From contig NZ_JABMCE010000075.1 in assembly GCF_013359865.1 (NCBI RefSeq), positions 29,899 through 93,898 on the forward strand: a stretch of DNA of 64,000 nt. The letters are read 5' to 3'. The translations under genes and the position numbers were made by a program. This stretch comes from Curtobacterium pusillum. GTDB lineage: Bacteria; Actinomycetota; Actinomycetes; Actinomycetales; Microbacteriaceae. Positions 1 through 8,286 of the stretch are shown one piece after another; position 1 is the first letter of the stretch, and each line of letters starts with the position of its first letter. Below the pieces are notes generated by a model. The model made no database searches. It was given only the letters and a program-made list of their open reading frames with translations, and had not been told where the DNA came from.

Positions 1-558
1 GTGTGCAACCACGCCAAGAGCGGCGACGACGGCAGCATCCTCGACATGACGCCGGAGCGCCTCGACGCCTTCTGGGACGTCAACACCCGCGCGACCCTGC
101 TGCTCACCGCCGAGTTCGCACGGCTCCGTGCCCCGCGGACCGACGAACCACGGCGTCCGGGGGACCGCGTCGCCGGGAACGGCCCCTACCCCGAGGCGCA
201 GGGGCACGTGTTCTGGATGACCTCGGGCCAGATCCACGGGGCGATGGTCGGCGAGGTCGCCTACGCCGCCAGCAAGGCTGCGCTCGCCGGGGTCACCGCG
301 ACCGTCGCGGCCGAACTCCTGGAACTCGGACTGGTCCTCAACACGATCAACCCGGGGCCGGTGAACACCGGGTACATGGACCCCGAGACCACCGACCGGT
401 CCCTCGACGATCTGGACGAGTACATCTCCAGCACGCCGTTCGGCCGTGTCGGAGCGCCGGCGGACCCGGCCGAGCTCATCGGGTGGCTCGCGACCAGTGC
501 GGGCAGTTGGGTCGTCGGGCAGGTGCTCACCTCCGACGGAGGCTTCTCGTTGCGCTGA
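1..558 (+). CDS. Short-chain dehydrogenase/reductase, 5' end cut by window edge
   Basis: The visible 185 residues are the C-terminal part of a classical NAD(P)-dependent short-chain dehydrogenase. The active-site Tyr and Lys are in YAASK (visible residues 88 and 92), preceded by a strand carrying the expected Ser (MTSGQ). NPGPVNTG follows, as usual after the active site, and the end VVGQVLTSDGG is typical of the family. The glycine-rich cofactor motif (TGxxxGxG) is absent and must lie before base 1, so the GTG at base 1 is probably not the true start. The substrate cannot be named. A RidA-like gene follows after about 37 bases and may be co-transcribed. Confidence 0.85.
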   Translation: MCNHAKSGDDGSILDMTPERLDAFWDVNTRATLLLTAEFARLRAPRTDEPRRPGDRVAGNGPYPEAQGHVFWMTSGQIHGAMVGEVAYAASKAALAGVTATVAAELLELGLVLNTINPGPVNTGYMDPETTDRSLDDLDEYISSTPFGRVGAPADPAELIGWLATSAGSWVVGQVLTSDGGFSLR

Positions 559-595
559 CCACGGCGGGCGGTCACGGCTCTGGCAGGGTGGTGCC

Positions 596-1003
596 GTGAC
601 CAGCGTCGTGCAGCTCATCCGATCCGACTCCCTCAGCACCGTCGCCGAGTACGCGTACGCCGCCACAGCGCCGGCGAGTGCACGTCTCGTGTTCCTGGCG
701 GGGGCTTGCCCGCTCGACGAACACGGGACGACGGTGGCGGTCGGCGACGTCCGGGGACAGGCGGCGCGGTGCGTCGAGAACCTGCGCACCGCACTCGCCG
801 ACGCGGGCGCCGCGCTCGACGACCTCGTGCAGACGCGGGTGCTCGTCGCGTCGTCGCACCAGGCCGACCTCGTCGCCGCTTGGGAGGTCGTCCGGACCGC
901 GATGGGCGACCACGACGTGCCGAGCACCCTGCTCGGCGTGACCGTCCTCGGCTACGACGACCAGCTCGTCGAGATCGAGGGCATCGCCGCCGTGGCGGAG
1001 TGA
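596..1003 (+). CDS. RidA/YjgF-family protein
   Basis: A 135-residue protein of the Rid (YjgF/YER057c/UK114) family. Many members hydrolyse reactive enamine or imine intermediates made by PLP enzymes. Family features seen are the early FLAGACPLDEHG segment, the central helix AARCVENLRTALADAGAALDD and the late strand LVEIEGIAAV. The length fits the family (about 125-140 residues). GTG at 596 is chosen because homology begins there (VTSVVQLIRSD); the reading frame stays open upstream, but that translates to low-complexity arginine-rich sequence. The exact Rid subgroup and substrate are not clear. Confidence 0.85.
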   Translation: MTSVVQLIRSDSLSTVAEYAYAATAPASARLVFLAGACPLDEHGTTVAVGDVRGQAARCVENLRTALADAGAALDDLVQTRVLVASSHQADLVAAWEVVRTAMGDHDVPSTLLGVTVLGYDDQLVEIEGIAAVAE

Positions 1004-1138
1004 CACGCTACGCTGATCGAGTCGTCAGACCCGGCAGTGGGGCCTGCCGGACCCAACCGCGGACATCCGCCGACGGTCCCTATCCCGAGAACACCGCACG
1101 CGCGGAGACGATCCGGCGTGCTCGGCGATAGGAGCATC

Positions 1139-1669
1139 GTGCACGACGAACCAGGGCGGCACCTCACCGACTCCGGCAGCATCCCGATCGACCCGGACAT
1201 CGAGGTCGACGAGACCGAGACCCGACCGGCCCGTCCGCCGCACCTCCGCTGGACGTACCTCGCGGTGGTCGCGCTCGGCGGTGCGATCGGAACCGCCGTC
1301 CGCGCGGCGCTCGCCGCGGCGTTCCCCGCTCACGACGGCATCAGCTGGGTGATCCTCGCGATCAACGTCGCCGGGGCCTTCTTCCTCGGCCTCCTGCTCG
1401 AGGCGCTGGCCCACCGCGGCCCCGACGTCGGACGACGTCGGCGGATCCGGCTGTTCGTCGGCACGGGCCTCCTCGGGGGCTTCACGACCTACAGCACGCT
1501 CACCGACGACACCGCGCGGCTCCTCGGCGACGGCCATTGGGGTGCCGGGAGCGGGTACGCCGTCCTCACCGCGGTACTCGGTCTGCTCGCGGTGGTCGCC
1601 GGCCTCTGGATCGCGGCCCTCGTCCGACCGCGCGGCGCCGGTACCGGCACCCGGGGAGCAGCCCGGTGA
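1139..1669 (+). CDS. crcB: Fluoride ion channel CrcB/Fluc, first copy
   Basis: A 176-residue four-helix membrane protein of the CrcB/Fluc family, which exports fluoride passively as a dual-topology dimer. Family marks are GGAIGTAVRAAL in the first helix, INVAGAFFLG in the second and GLLGGFTTYSTLTDD in the third, where the Phe-Thr-Thr-Tyr-Ser stretch lines the pore. It carries an N-terminal extension of about 35 charged residues not seen in the second copy. GTG at 1139 has a GGAG (1131-1134) five bases upstream. The stop overlaps the next gene by four bases, so the two channel subunits are translationally coupled and probably form a heterodimer. Confidence 0.92.
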   Translation: MHDEPGRHLTDSGSIPIDPDIEVDETETRPARPPHLRWTYLAVVALGGAIGTAVRAALAAAFPAHDGISWVILAINVAGAFFLGLLLEALAHRGPDVGRRRRIRLFVGTGLLGGFTTYSTLTDDTARLLGDGHWGAGSGYAVLTAVLGLLAVVAGLWIAALVRPRGAGTGTRGAAR

Positions 1670-2040
1670 CCGCCGCGGAACTCGTGCTCGTCGCGATCGG
1701 CGGGGGAGTCGGGGCCGCCCTGCGCTTCCTGCTCGACGGACTCGTGAAGGCCCGGGTCACCGGCTTCCCGCTCGGCACGCTCGTCATCAACCTGTCCGGA
1801 TCGCTCGTCCTCGGACTGCTGACGGGCCTCGGGGAAGCCGGCACCATCCCGCTCCCGGCGGTCGCGGTGCTCGGAACGGGCATGATGGGTGGGTACACGA
1901 CGTTCTCGACGGCGAGCGTCGAGACCGTACAGCTCCTCCGAACGGGCAAGCCCCGGCTCGCCGTCCTGAACGGCCTCGGGATGCTCGTCGTCTCGGTCGG
2001 CGCAGCCGCGCTCGGCCTCTGGCTCGGAAGGAACACATGA
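1666..2040 (+). CDS. crcB: Fluoride ion channel CrcB/Fluc, second copy
   Basis: The second Fluc-type channel subunit, 124 residues with four predicted helices and almost no extramembrane sequence. It shows GGGVGAALRFLLDG, INLSGSLVLGLLTG and GMMGGYTTFSTASVE, the last being the pore-lining helix with the TTFS core. GTG at 1666 overlaps the previous stop (GTGA), and its own stop overlaps the next ATG (ATGA), so three genes are coupled. Actinobacteria and Firmicutes often carry tandem crcB genes whose products assemble as oppositely oriented heterodimers; the dissimilar lengths and termini here suit that arrangement. Confidence 0.93.
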   Translation: MTAAELVLVAIGGGVGAALRFLLDGLVKARVTGFPLGTLVINLSGSLVLGLLTGLGEAGTIPLPAVAVLGTGMMGGYTTFSTASVETVQLLRTGKPRLAVLNGLGMLVVSVGAAALGLWLGRNT

Positions 2041-2642
2041 CCTCGGAACGCCCCGGCGAACTCGTCCTCGTCCGTCACGGAGAGACGGAGTGGTCGAAGA
2101 GCGGGCAGCACACCGGCCGCACCGACATCCCCCTCACGGAGAACGGCATCGAGCAGGCGAAGCGTGCCGGCCGGTACCTGGCGGATCGCACGTTCGCGCT
2201 GGCACTGTCCAGCCCGCTGCAGCGCGCCCGGGACACCGCCGCCCTCGTCGGGGTCGACGCGGACATCGACGAGGACCTCTACGAGTGGGACTACGGCGCG
2301 TACGAGGGACTGACGACGCCGCAGATCAAGGTGTTGCGGCACGGGCCGTGGGACCTCTGGACCGACGGCGTCCCGGCCGGTGACACGCCCGGCGAGAACG
2401 CCGCCGAGGTCCGCGTCCGCGTCGAGCGCATCATCGACCGCGCGCGTCCGGTGCTGGCCGACGGCGAGGACGCCATCGTCGTCGCCCACGGCCACGTCCT
2501 CCGGGCGCTCGGCGCAGCCTGGATCCGGCTGGCACCGCAAGACGGTGCGGTGCTGAAGCTCGGCACGGCGTCGGTGAGCGTGCTGGGCTACGAGCACGGC
2601 CGCCCCGTCATCGACGTCTGGAACATCCAGCCGCGCGACTGA
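2037..2642 (+). CDS. Histidine phosphatase family protein (phosphoglycerate-mutase-like)
   Basis: A 201-residue member of the histidine phosphatase superfamily. The catalytic LVRHGETEWSKSGQHTGRTD motif sits at the N-terminus with the phosphorylated His in RHGE. The second active-site His is in VVAHGHVLRALG, and the acidic catalytic region is YEWDYGAYEGL. The family includes phosphoglycerate mutases and broad acid phosphatases; the GQHTGRTDIPLTENG segment is typical of the phosphatase-like group in Actinobacteria, so a phosphatase is more likely than glycolytic mutase. The ATG at 2037 overlaps the crcB stop. The link to fluoride export is positional only. Confidence 0.85.
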   Translation: MTSERPGELVLVRHGETEWSKSGQHTGRTDIPLTENGIEQAKRAGRYLADRTFALALSSPLQRARDTAALVGVDADIDEDLYEWDYGAYEGLTTPQIKVLRHGPWDLWTDGVPAGDTPGENAAEVRVRVERIIDRARPVLADGEDAIVVAHGHVLRALGAAWIRLAPQDGAVLKLGTASVSVLGYEHGRPVIDVWNIQPRD

Positions 2643-2653
2643 CCCCTCCCAAG

Positions 2654-2713
2654 ACGCAACGTCGGCGGTTGCGCGCAGCGACATTCCGCTGCGAGCAACC
2701 GCCGACGTTGCGT
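2654..2713. terminator. Long perfect hairpin after the histidine phosphatase
   Basis: A perfect 19-bp inverted repeat has arms at 2654-2672 and 2695-2713 (arm core CAACGTCGGCGGTTGC). A second 6-bp inverted repeat, GCAGCG/CGCTGC at 2675-2680 and 2687-2692, lies inside the loop, so almost all of the 60 bases can pair. It lies 12 bases past the phosphatase stop and is followed by a palindrome of the GGAGGCGCGG family, between two convergent genes. No U-run follows. Terminator or boundary function is inferred. Confidence 0.55.
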
Positions 2714-2730
2714 TGAGCCGAATCGGCCGA

Positions 2731-2774
2731 CGGACTGGAGGCGCGGGGCGGGCCCGCACCGCGCCTCCAGTCCG
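2731..2774. repeat. GGAGGCGCGG-family palindrome, copy 1
   Basis: A 16-bp perfect inverted repeat (arms 2731-2746 and 2759-2774, arm sequence CGGACTGGAGGCGCGG) with a GC-only loop. It ends 19 bases before the stop of the convergent FUSC gene. It is one of eight full copies of this dyad in the window, all intergenic. As it is symmetric it could end transcription from both sides; no U-tract is present. Confidence 0.75.
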
Positions 2775-2792
2775 ACAGGCGGCTCAGCCGGC

Positions 2793-3860
2793 TCAGACGG
2801 TGCGGATGGCGCTCGTCGCGCCGAGTGCGCGACCCCGTCGGCGCTCGATGCCGCGCCCGACGAACAGCAGCGCGACGCTCACCAGCGCGCCCAGCGTCGT
2901 CTGCGCGATGCGGTCGAGCGCGAGGAGCTCCGGCGCCTCGGGCAGGCTCAGCCACGACACGGCGAGCGCGAGCGGCGTGAGGAACAGGAGCGTCACGGCG
3001 TAGTGCCGCGCGACGAAGATCTCCGCGAAGAACTGTCCGATGACGGCGATGAGGACGATCCACCACGCCGACGGCTCGAGCAGCAGGATGCCGACGGCGA
3101 TGACGGTGCCGCCGATCGTGCCGATGAAGCGCTGGAACGCGCGGAGGACCGTGTGCCGCTGGCGGAGCGCGGGCAGGGTCGAGACGACGGCGACGACCGC
3201 CCAGTACGGGTGCCCGAGCCAGGGGATCGTCTCCGCGATCCCTCCCGCGACGAGTGCGCCGACCACGTTGAGCGCGACGGTCTCCCAGAGCGCGGGGGTC
3301 CGCAGGATGGCGAGCGTCCGGTGCTTCGGAGCGGCGAGCGGTCGGAAGCGGTGCGGCGCCCGCGGGTGGAGGACCAGTCGGAGGACCGACCCGGACATCG
3401 CCACGAGCCACGCCCAGACGACCGAGCAGACGATGATCGTCGCGACGAGCGGCAGGTCGGCGCTCTTGACGGGCACGAGCGCGGACACGACGAACGCGAA
3501 CGTCGGGAAGATCGGCTGCGCGGGGATCGTGCGGAGCGTGCTGAGGGTGCACACCGCGAACACGAGCACCAGGACGAGCCCGACGGCCTGCATCCAGAGC
3601 TGCGACCCGGCGAGGGAGACCCCGACGCCGGCGAACATGCACAGTGCCTGCATCGCGCCGGCGACCCCGGTGGTGACGGCGCGCTGTCGGTAGGGCTCGG
3701 TCGCCCCGAAGATCGCGGTGAAGCCGGCGAACATGGCGAACGCGGCGTACCCGGGCATCCCGAGCGCGATGAGCAGCGCGAGCGGAGCGCCACCGGCGAT
3801 CGCGGCGCGTGCTGCGCCCTCGAGGTTCACGGTCCGGGTCGAGTGCGCAGGTGTCGTCAT
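2793..3860 (-). CDS. FUSC-family integral membrane protein
   Basis: A 355-residue membrane protein of the FUSC (fusaric acid resistance protein-like) superfamily. An N-terminal bundle of about five to six helices (from residue 20) is followed by a soluble linker near 165-195 ([13 protein letters not shown]). A second bundle contains the family-typical [21 protein letters not shown] segment and a helix with [13 protein letters not shown]. Members transport aromatic acids, amines or unknown small molecules; the substrate here is unknown. ATG at 3860 is preferred to an upstream start because the extra 22 residues are proline-arginine rich and translate a stray repeat half-site. It is divergent from leuCD across a 179-base spacer holding an operator-like palindrome. 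Confidence 0.82.
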   Translation of the reverse strand: MTTPAHSTRTVNLEGAARAAIAGGAPLALLIALGMPGYAAFAMFAGFTAIFGATEPYRQRAVTTGVAGAMQALCMFAGVGVSLAGSQLWMQAVGLVLVLVFAVCTLSTLRTIPAQPIFPTFAFVVSALVPVKSADLPLVATIIVCSVVWAWLVAMSGSVLRLVLHPRAPHRFRPLAAPKHRTLAILRTPALWETVALNVVGALVAGGIAETIPWLGHPYWAVVAVVSTLPALRQRHTVLRAFQRFIGTIGGTVIAVGILLLEPSAWWIVLIAVIGQFFAEIFVARHYAVTLLFLTPLALAVSWLSLPEAPELLALDRIAQTTLGALVSVALLFVGRGIERRRGRALGATSAIRTV

Positions 3861-3940
3861 GTCGTGACCATTCTTCCACCGCGACGGTCGTCGAGGACCC
3901 GGCCCGCGCCTCCAGACCGGCTCCACCCGCCTGTCCCCGA

Positions 3941-3952
3941 TTGGTATACCAA
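3941..3952. promoter_or_regulatory. Perfect 12-bp palindrome, candidate operator for leuC and/or the FUSC gene
   Basis: TTGGTATACCAA is a perfect palindrome and a rare A+T-rich patch in the spacer between the divergent FUSC and leuC genes. Six bases downstream is TAGACT (3958-3963), a good -10 for leuC about 77 bases before its ATG, so the site overlaps the expected -35 region of the leuC promoter. Dyads of this shape (TGGTNNNACCA-like) are typical of GntR-family regulators; other families cannot be excluded. No regulator gene is adjacent. Confidence 0.5.
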
Positions 3953-4039
3953 CCTGCTAGACTCGCCCGATCACGCCGCAGCAGCGGCGTCCGGATCGCC
4001 GCCGCCGCGGCGCGAACGAGGAACGAGGAGGTCGACGTC

Positions 4040-5500
4040 ATGGGAAAGACGCTCGCCGAGAAGGTGTGGGACGACCACGTCGTGGTCAAGGGCGAGGACG
4101 GGAACCCGGACCTCCTCTACATCGACCTCCACCTCGTGCACGAGGTCACGAGTCCGCAGGCGTTCGACGGCCTGCGCCAGGCTGGGCGCCCGGTGCGCCG
4201 CCTCGACCTGACGATCGCGACCGAGGACCACAACACGCCGACCCTCGCGATCGATCGCCCGATCGCCGACCCGACGAGCCGGACCCAGATCGAGACGCTC
4301 CGCCGCAACTGCGAGGAGTTCGGGGTCCGCCTGCACTCCCTGGGCGACAAGGAGCAGGGCATCGTCCACGTGGTCGGCCCGCAGCTCGGCCTGACCATGC
4401 CCGGGATCACGGTCGTGTGCGGCGATTCGCACACGAGCACCCACGGCGCGTTCGGCGCGATGGCGTTCGGGATCGGCACCTCCGAGGTCGAGCACGTCAT
4501 GGCGACGCAGACGCTGCCGCTCAAGCCGTTCAAGACGATGGCGATCACGGTCGAGGGCACGCTGCGCCCGGGCGTCACGGCGAAGGACATCATCCTGGCG
4601 GTCATCGCGAAGATCGGTACCGGCGGTGGTCAGGGCTACGTGCTCGAGTACCGCGGCTCCGCGATCCGTGCGCTCTCGATGGAGGGCCGGATGACCATCT
4701 GCAACATGTCGATCGAGGCCGGCGCCCGTGCCGGCATGGTCGCGCCCGACCAGACCACCTACGACTACGTCGAGGGCCGCGACCACGCGCCGACCGGGCA
4801 GGACTGGGACGACGCGGTCGCGTACTGGGAGACCCTGAAGACCGACGACGACGCCGTGTTCGACGCCGAGGTCTTCATCGACGCCGACGAGCTCGAGCCC
4901 TTCGTCACCTGGGGCACGAACCCCGGCCAGGGCGTGTCGTTGTCCGAGTCGGTGCCGAACCCCGCCGACTACAGCGACCCCAACGACCAGGCCGCAGCAT
5001 CGCGGGCGTTGGAGTACATGGACCTCGCCGCGGGCACCCCGATGAAGGACATCGCGGTCGACGCGGTCTTCATGGGATCGTGCACGAACTCGCGCATCGA
5101 GGACCTGCGGGCCTTCGCGTCGATCATCCAGGGCCGTCAGAAAGCACCGGGCGTGCGGGTCATGGTCGTGCCGGGGTCCGCGCGCGTCCGGCTCGAGGCC
5201 GAGGCCGAGGGGCTCGACAAGGTGTTCACCGACTTCGGCGCCGAGTGGCGGTTCGCCGGCTGCTCGATGTGCCTCGGTATGAACCCCGACCAGCTCGCGC
5301 CGGGGGAGCGCTGCGCCTCCACCTCGAACCGCAACTTCGAGGGACGCCAGGGCAAGGGCGGGCGGACGCACCTCGTGTCGCCGCTCGTCGCCGCCGCCAC
5401 CGCGGTGCGCGGGACGCTCTCGAGCCCGTGGGACCTCGAGACCGACGACGCTCTGGCGAACGTGACCCGCGCTGCGAACACCACTGAAGGGGCCATCTGA
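4040..5500 (+). CDS. leuC: 3-isopropylmalate dehydratase large subunit
   Basis: LeuC (486 residues) pairs with LeuD to interconvert 2- and 3-isopropylmalate, the second step of leucine synthesis, using a [4Fe-4S] cluster. Seen are the start [34 protein letters not shown], the first cluster Cys in [14 protein letters not shown] and the paired cysteines in [13 protein letters not shown]; this three-Cys pattern defines aconitase-family large subunits. ATG at 4040 is chosen because family homology begins there and an AGGAGG (4025-4030) lies upstream. Its stop overlaps the leuD ATG by one base. Confidence 0.97.
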   Translation: MGKTLAEKVWDDHVVVKGEDGNPDLLYIDLHLVHEVTSPQAFDGLRQAGRPVRRLDLTIATEDHNTPTLAIDRPIADPTSRTQIETLRRNCEEFGVRLHSLGDKEQGIVHVVGPQLGLTMPGITVVCGDSHTSTHGAFGAMAFGIGTSEVEHVMATQTLPLKPFKTMAITVEGTLRPGVTAKDIILAVIAKIGTGGGQGYVLEYRGSAIRALSMEGRMTICNMSIEAGARAGMVAPDQTTYDYVEGRDHAPTGQDWDDAVAYWETLKTDDDAVFDAEVFIDADELEPFVTWGTNPGQGVSLSESVPNPADYSDPNDQAAASRALEYMDLAAGTPMKDIAVDAVFMGSCTNSRIEDLRAFASIIQGRQKAPGVRVMVVPGSARVRLEAEAEGLDKVFTDFGAEWRFAGCSMCLGMNPDQLAPGERCASTSNRNFEGRQGKGGRTHLVSPLVAAATAVRGTLSSPWDLETDDALANVTRAANTTEGAI

Positions 5501-6096
5501 TGGACAAGATCACCACCGTCACCGGCATCGCCGCCCCGCTCAAGCGGTCCAACGTCGACACCGACCAGATCATCCCCGCCGTCTACCTCAAGCGCGTGAC
5601 GAAGACCGGCTTCGAGGACGCGCTGTTCGCCGGGTGGCGCCAGGACGAGTCCTTCGTGCTCAACCGGCCCGAGTACCAGGGCGCGCAGGTGCTGGTGGCC
5701 GGACCGGACTTCGGTACCGGATCGTCCCGCGAGCACGCCGTCTGGGCGCTCCGCGACTTCGGCTTCACCGTCGTCGTCTCGCCCCGGTTCGCGGACATCT
5801 TCAAGGGCAACGCGGGCAAGCAGGGCCTGGTCACCGCGATCGTGACCGAATCGGAAGTCGAACGGCTCTGGGCCGAGATCGAGCGGAACCCCGGCATCGA
5901 GGCGACGGTCGACCTGGTGTCCCAGCGCGTGTCGCTCGGAGATGTGGACGTCCCCTTCGAGATCGACGCTTACACTCGTTGGCGGTTGATGGAAGGGCTC
6001 GACGACATCGGGCTCACCCTCCGTGACGAGACCTCGATCACGGAGTTCGAATCCCGCCGCTCCCGTTGGCGGCCGAAGACATTGCCGGTGAAGTAG
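5500..6096 (+). CDS. leuD: 3-isopropylmalate dehydratase small subunit
   Basis: LeuD (198 residues) is the swivelling small subunit of isopropylmalate isomerase. The opening [17 protein letters not shown] and the substrate-loop motif [17 protein letters not shown] are diagnostic, and the length matches the bacterial family. The ATG overlaps the leuC stop by one base (TGATG), giving coupled 1:1 translation. Its own TAG shares a base with the GTG of murA, an unusual join of leucine and cell-wall genes that recurs in related Actinobacteria. Confidence 0.97.
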   Translation: MDKITTVTGIAAPLKRSNVDTDQIIPAVYLKRVTKTGFEDALFAGWRQDESFVLNRPEYQGAQVLVAGPDFGTGSSREHAVWALRDFGFTVVVSPRFADIFKGNAGKQGLVTAIVTESEVERLWAEIERNPGIEATVDLVSQRVSLGDVDVPFEIDAYTRWRLMEGLDDIGLTLRDETSITEFESRRSRWRPKTLPVK

Positions 6097-7463
6097 TGAA
6101 CTCTCTCGTACAGGACGCAGCAGCCGCAGGGGCACGCGTTGGCCTCAAGTCGGACGAGATCGTCATCCGCGGGGGCAAGCCGCTCGTGGGGCGCATCGAG
6201 GTCCGCGGGGCGAAGAACCTCGCGACGAAGGCCATGGTCGCTGCGCTGCTGGGCGACACCCCGTCGATCCTCCGGGACGTCCCGGACATCTCCGACGTCA
6301 AGGTCGTCCGCGGCCTGCTCGAGGTGCACGGCGTGCGCATCACCGATCCTGCACGAGGCGAACTCATCCTCGACCCGTCGAACGTCGAGTCCGCGCACTT
6401 CGCGGAGATCGACGCCCACGCCGGCTCGAGCCGCATCCCGATCCTGTTCTGCGGTCCGCTGCTGCACAAGCTCGGCGAGGCGTTCATCCCCGACCTCGGC
6501 GGCTGCCGCATCGGCGACCGCCCGATCGACTTCCACCTCGACGCCCTCCGCGCGATGGGTGCCGTCGTTGACAAGCAGGTCAGCGGCATCCACCTCACGG
6601 CGCCGAACGGACTCAAGGGCGCCGCCATCGAGCTGCCGTACCCGAGCGTCGGCGCGACCGAGCAGGTCCTGCTCTCCGCCGTCCTCGCCTCCGGGGTCAC
6701 GGAGCTGCGGAACGCCGCGATCGAGCCCGAGATCATGGACCTCATCGCGATCCTGCAGAAGATGGGCGCCATCGTCTCGGTCGAGCCGAACCGCGTCATC
6801 TTCATCGAGGGCGTCCAGTCGCTCCGCGGCTACACGCACCGCGCGATCAACGACCGCAACGAGGCGGCCAGCTGGGCCTCCGCGGCACTCGCGACCAACG
6901 GCGACATCTTCGTCGAGGGTGCGAAGCAGCAAGAGCTCATGACGTTCCTCAACGTCTTCCGCAAGGTCGGCGGCGGATTCGACATCCAGGAGGACGGCAT
7001 CCGGTTCTACCGCGAGCGCGACGTCCTCCAGCCCGTCGTCATCGAGACCGACGTGCACCCCGGGTTCATGACGGACTGGCAGCAGCCGCTCGTCGTCGCC
7101 CTCACCCAGGCCGAGGGGCGCAGCGTCGTGCACGAGACCGTGTACGAGAACCGCTTCGGGTTCACCGACGCCCTCAACGAGATGGGTGCCGACATCGTCG
7201 TGCACAAGGACGGGCTGCCCGGCCACGACCGCCGCGTCGCTCGCCGTCCGTTCGAGCAGGCCGCCGTCATCACCGGCCCGACGAAGCTCCACGCCGCGAA
7301 CGTCCGCGTGCCGGACCTGCGCGGCGGGTTCAGCCACCTCATCGCGGCGCTGACCGCGGAGGGCGAGTCGCACATCACGAACGTCGGCATCATCAGCCGC
7401 GGCTACGAGCACTTCATCCCGAAGCTGCGCAAGCTCGGCGCCGACTTCGACTTCGCCGGCTGA
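6096..7463 (+). CDS. murA: UDP-N-acetylglucosamine 1-carboxyvinyltransferase
   Basis: MurA (455 residues from GTG 6096) transfers enolpyruvate from PEP to UDP-GlcNAc, the first committed step of peptidoglycan synthesis in the cytoplasm. The Lys-Asn pair is in RGAKNLATKA. The fosfomycin-sensitive catalytic Cys is present in GGCRIGDRPIDFHL, where mycobacteria carry Asp, so no built-in fosfomycin resistance is predicted from this residue. The C-terminal DLRGGFSHLIAALTAEG motif is also present. It is about 25-30 residues longer than E. coli MurA at the N-terminus, so a later start is possible, but the overlap with leuD favours 6096. Confidence 0.93.
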   Translation: MNSLVQDAAAAGARVGLKSDEIVIRGGKPLVGRIEVRGAKNLATKAMVAALLGDTPSILRDVPDISDVKVVRGLLEVHGVRITDPARGELILDPSNVESAHFAEIDAHAGSSRIPILFCGPLLHKLGEAFIPDLGGCRIGDRPIDFHLDALRAMGAVVDKQVSGIHLTAPNGLKGAAIELPYPSVGATEQVLLSAVLASGVTELRNAAIEPEIMDLIAILQKMGAIVSVEPNRVIFIEGVQSLRGYTHRAINDRNEAASWASAALATNGDIFVEGAKQQELMTFLNVFRKVGGGFDIQEDGIRFYRERDVLQPVVIETDVHPGFMTDWQQPLVVALTQAEGRSVVHETVYENRFGFTDALNEMGADIVVHKDGLPGHDRRVARRPFEQAAVITGPTKLHAANVRVPDLRGGFSHLIAALTAEGESHITNVGIISRGYEHFIPKLRKLGADFDFAG

Positions 7464-7464
7464 C

Positions 7465-8286
7465 GTGTCCACGCATCCTGGTGACGGCCTGGAGGCGCGG
7501 CGCGGCCCCGACACGCAGGTCACGACGGGCATGCCCGTCCGTGGGCGCCGGTGGCGACGCGGCGAGCTGAACACCGCCTTCCGCGTCGTCGCGTCCGTCG
7601 TCATCCCGACGTTCCGGTTCTCCGCCCGCTACCACTGGCACGGTCCGAACCGCCTGCCGGCGGACGGTGCGTTCGTCCTGGCGCCGAACCACTTCACGAA
7701 CATCGACCCGCTGGTCGTCGGCACCGCGGTGTACCTCAGCAAGCGTGCTCCGCGGTTCCTCGCGAAGGCGTCGCTCTTCCGGGTGCCGGTGTTCGGGAAG
7801 CTCATGTCCGGCATGGGACAGATCCCGGTCGAACGCTCCGGCCGGACCCGTCTGAGCGATCCGCTCGGCGGCGGCCGGTCCCTCGTCGAGCAGGGTGGGG
7901 CGATCATCGTCTACCCGGAGGGAACGCTCACCCGGGACCCCGACCTGTGGCCGATGCGCGGCAAGACCGGGGCGGTGCGGATCGCGCTCGAGAACGACGT
8001 GCCGCTCATCCCGATGGCCCACTGGGGCACGCAGAACATCATGGCGCGGTACTCGAAGAAGATCCGACTCTTCCCGCCGTCCCGCGTGGACGTCATCGTC
8101 GGCGACCCGGTGGACCTGTCCGCGTACCGTGGCAAGCCCATCGACCAGCAGCTGCTCGTCGAGGCGACCGAGCTCCTGATGCGCCACATCACCGCACTGC
8201 TCGAACAGCTCCGCGGTCAGCAGGCACCCGCGACCCGCTGGGACCCGGCGGCCAACAACCAGAAGGAGACCGGCAGGTTTGAGTGA
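7465..8286 (+). CDS. plsC: 1-acyl-sn-glycerol-3-phosphate acyltransferase
   Basis: A membrane-associated PlsC-type acyltransferase that makes phosphatidic acid from lysophosphatidate and an acyl donor. The catalytic NHFTNID (the NHX4D box) lies in APNHFTNIDPLVV, followed by GQIPVERSGRT and the VYPEGTLTRDPDLWP box. The GTG at 7465, two bases after murA, gives 273 residues. ATG at 7531 gives 251 and may be the true start: the sequence between them (7488-7510) is a stray half of the GGAGGCGCGG repeat, translating as GLEARRGP. The C-terminal tail is variable. The gene overlaps gpsA. Confidence 0.88.
   Translation: MSTHPGDGLEARRGPDTQVTTGMPVRGRRWRRGELNTAFRVVASVVIPTFRFSARYHWHGPNRLPADGAFVLAPNHFTNIDPLVVGTAVYLSKRAPRFLAKASLFRVPVFGKLMSGMGQIPVERSGRTRLSDPLGGGRSLVEQGGAIIVYPEGTLTRDPDLWPMRGKTGAVRIALENDVPLIPMAHWGTQNIMARYSKKIRLFPPSRVDVIVGDPVDLSAYRGKPIDQQLLVEATELLMRHITALLEQLRGQQAPATRWDPAANNQKETGRFE

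Noticed and set aside
1004..1138. Possible fluoride riboswitch before the crcB pair
   Set aside because: The gap contains a GGCGATAGGAG near the start, but the conserved pseudoknot arrangement and the CTGATGACTCCT-type 3' segment of the fluoride class are not found.
6096..7463. murA as a fosfomycin-resistant variant
   Set aside because: The GGCRIGDRP motif keeps the catalytic Cys, unlike the Asp of mycobacterial enzymes.
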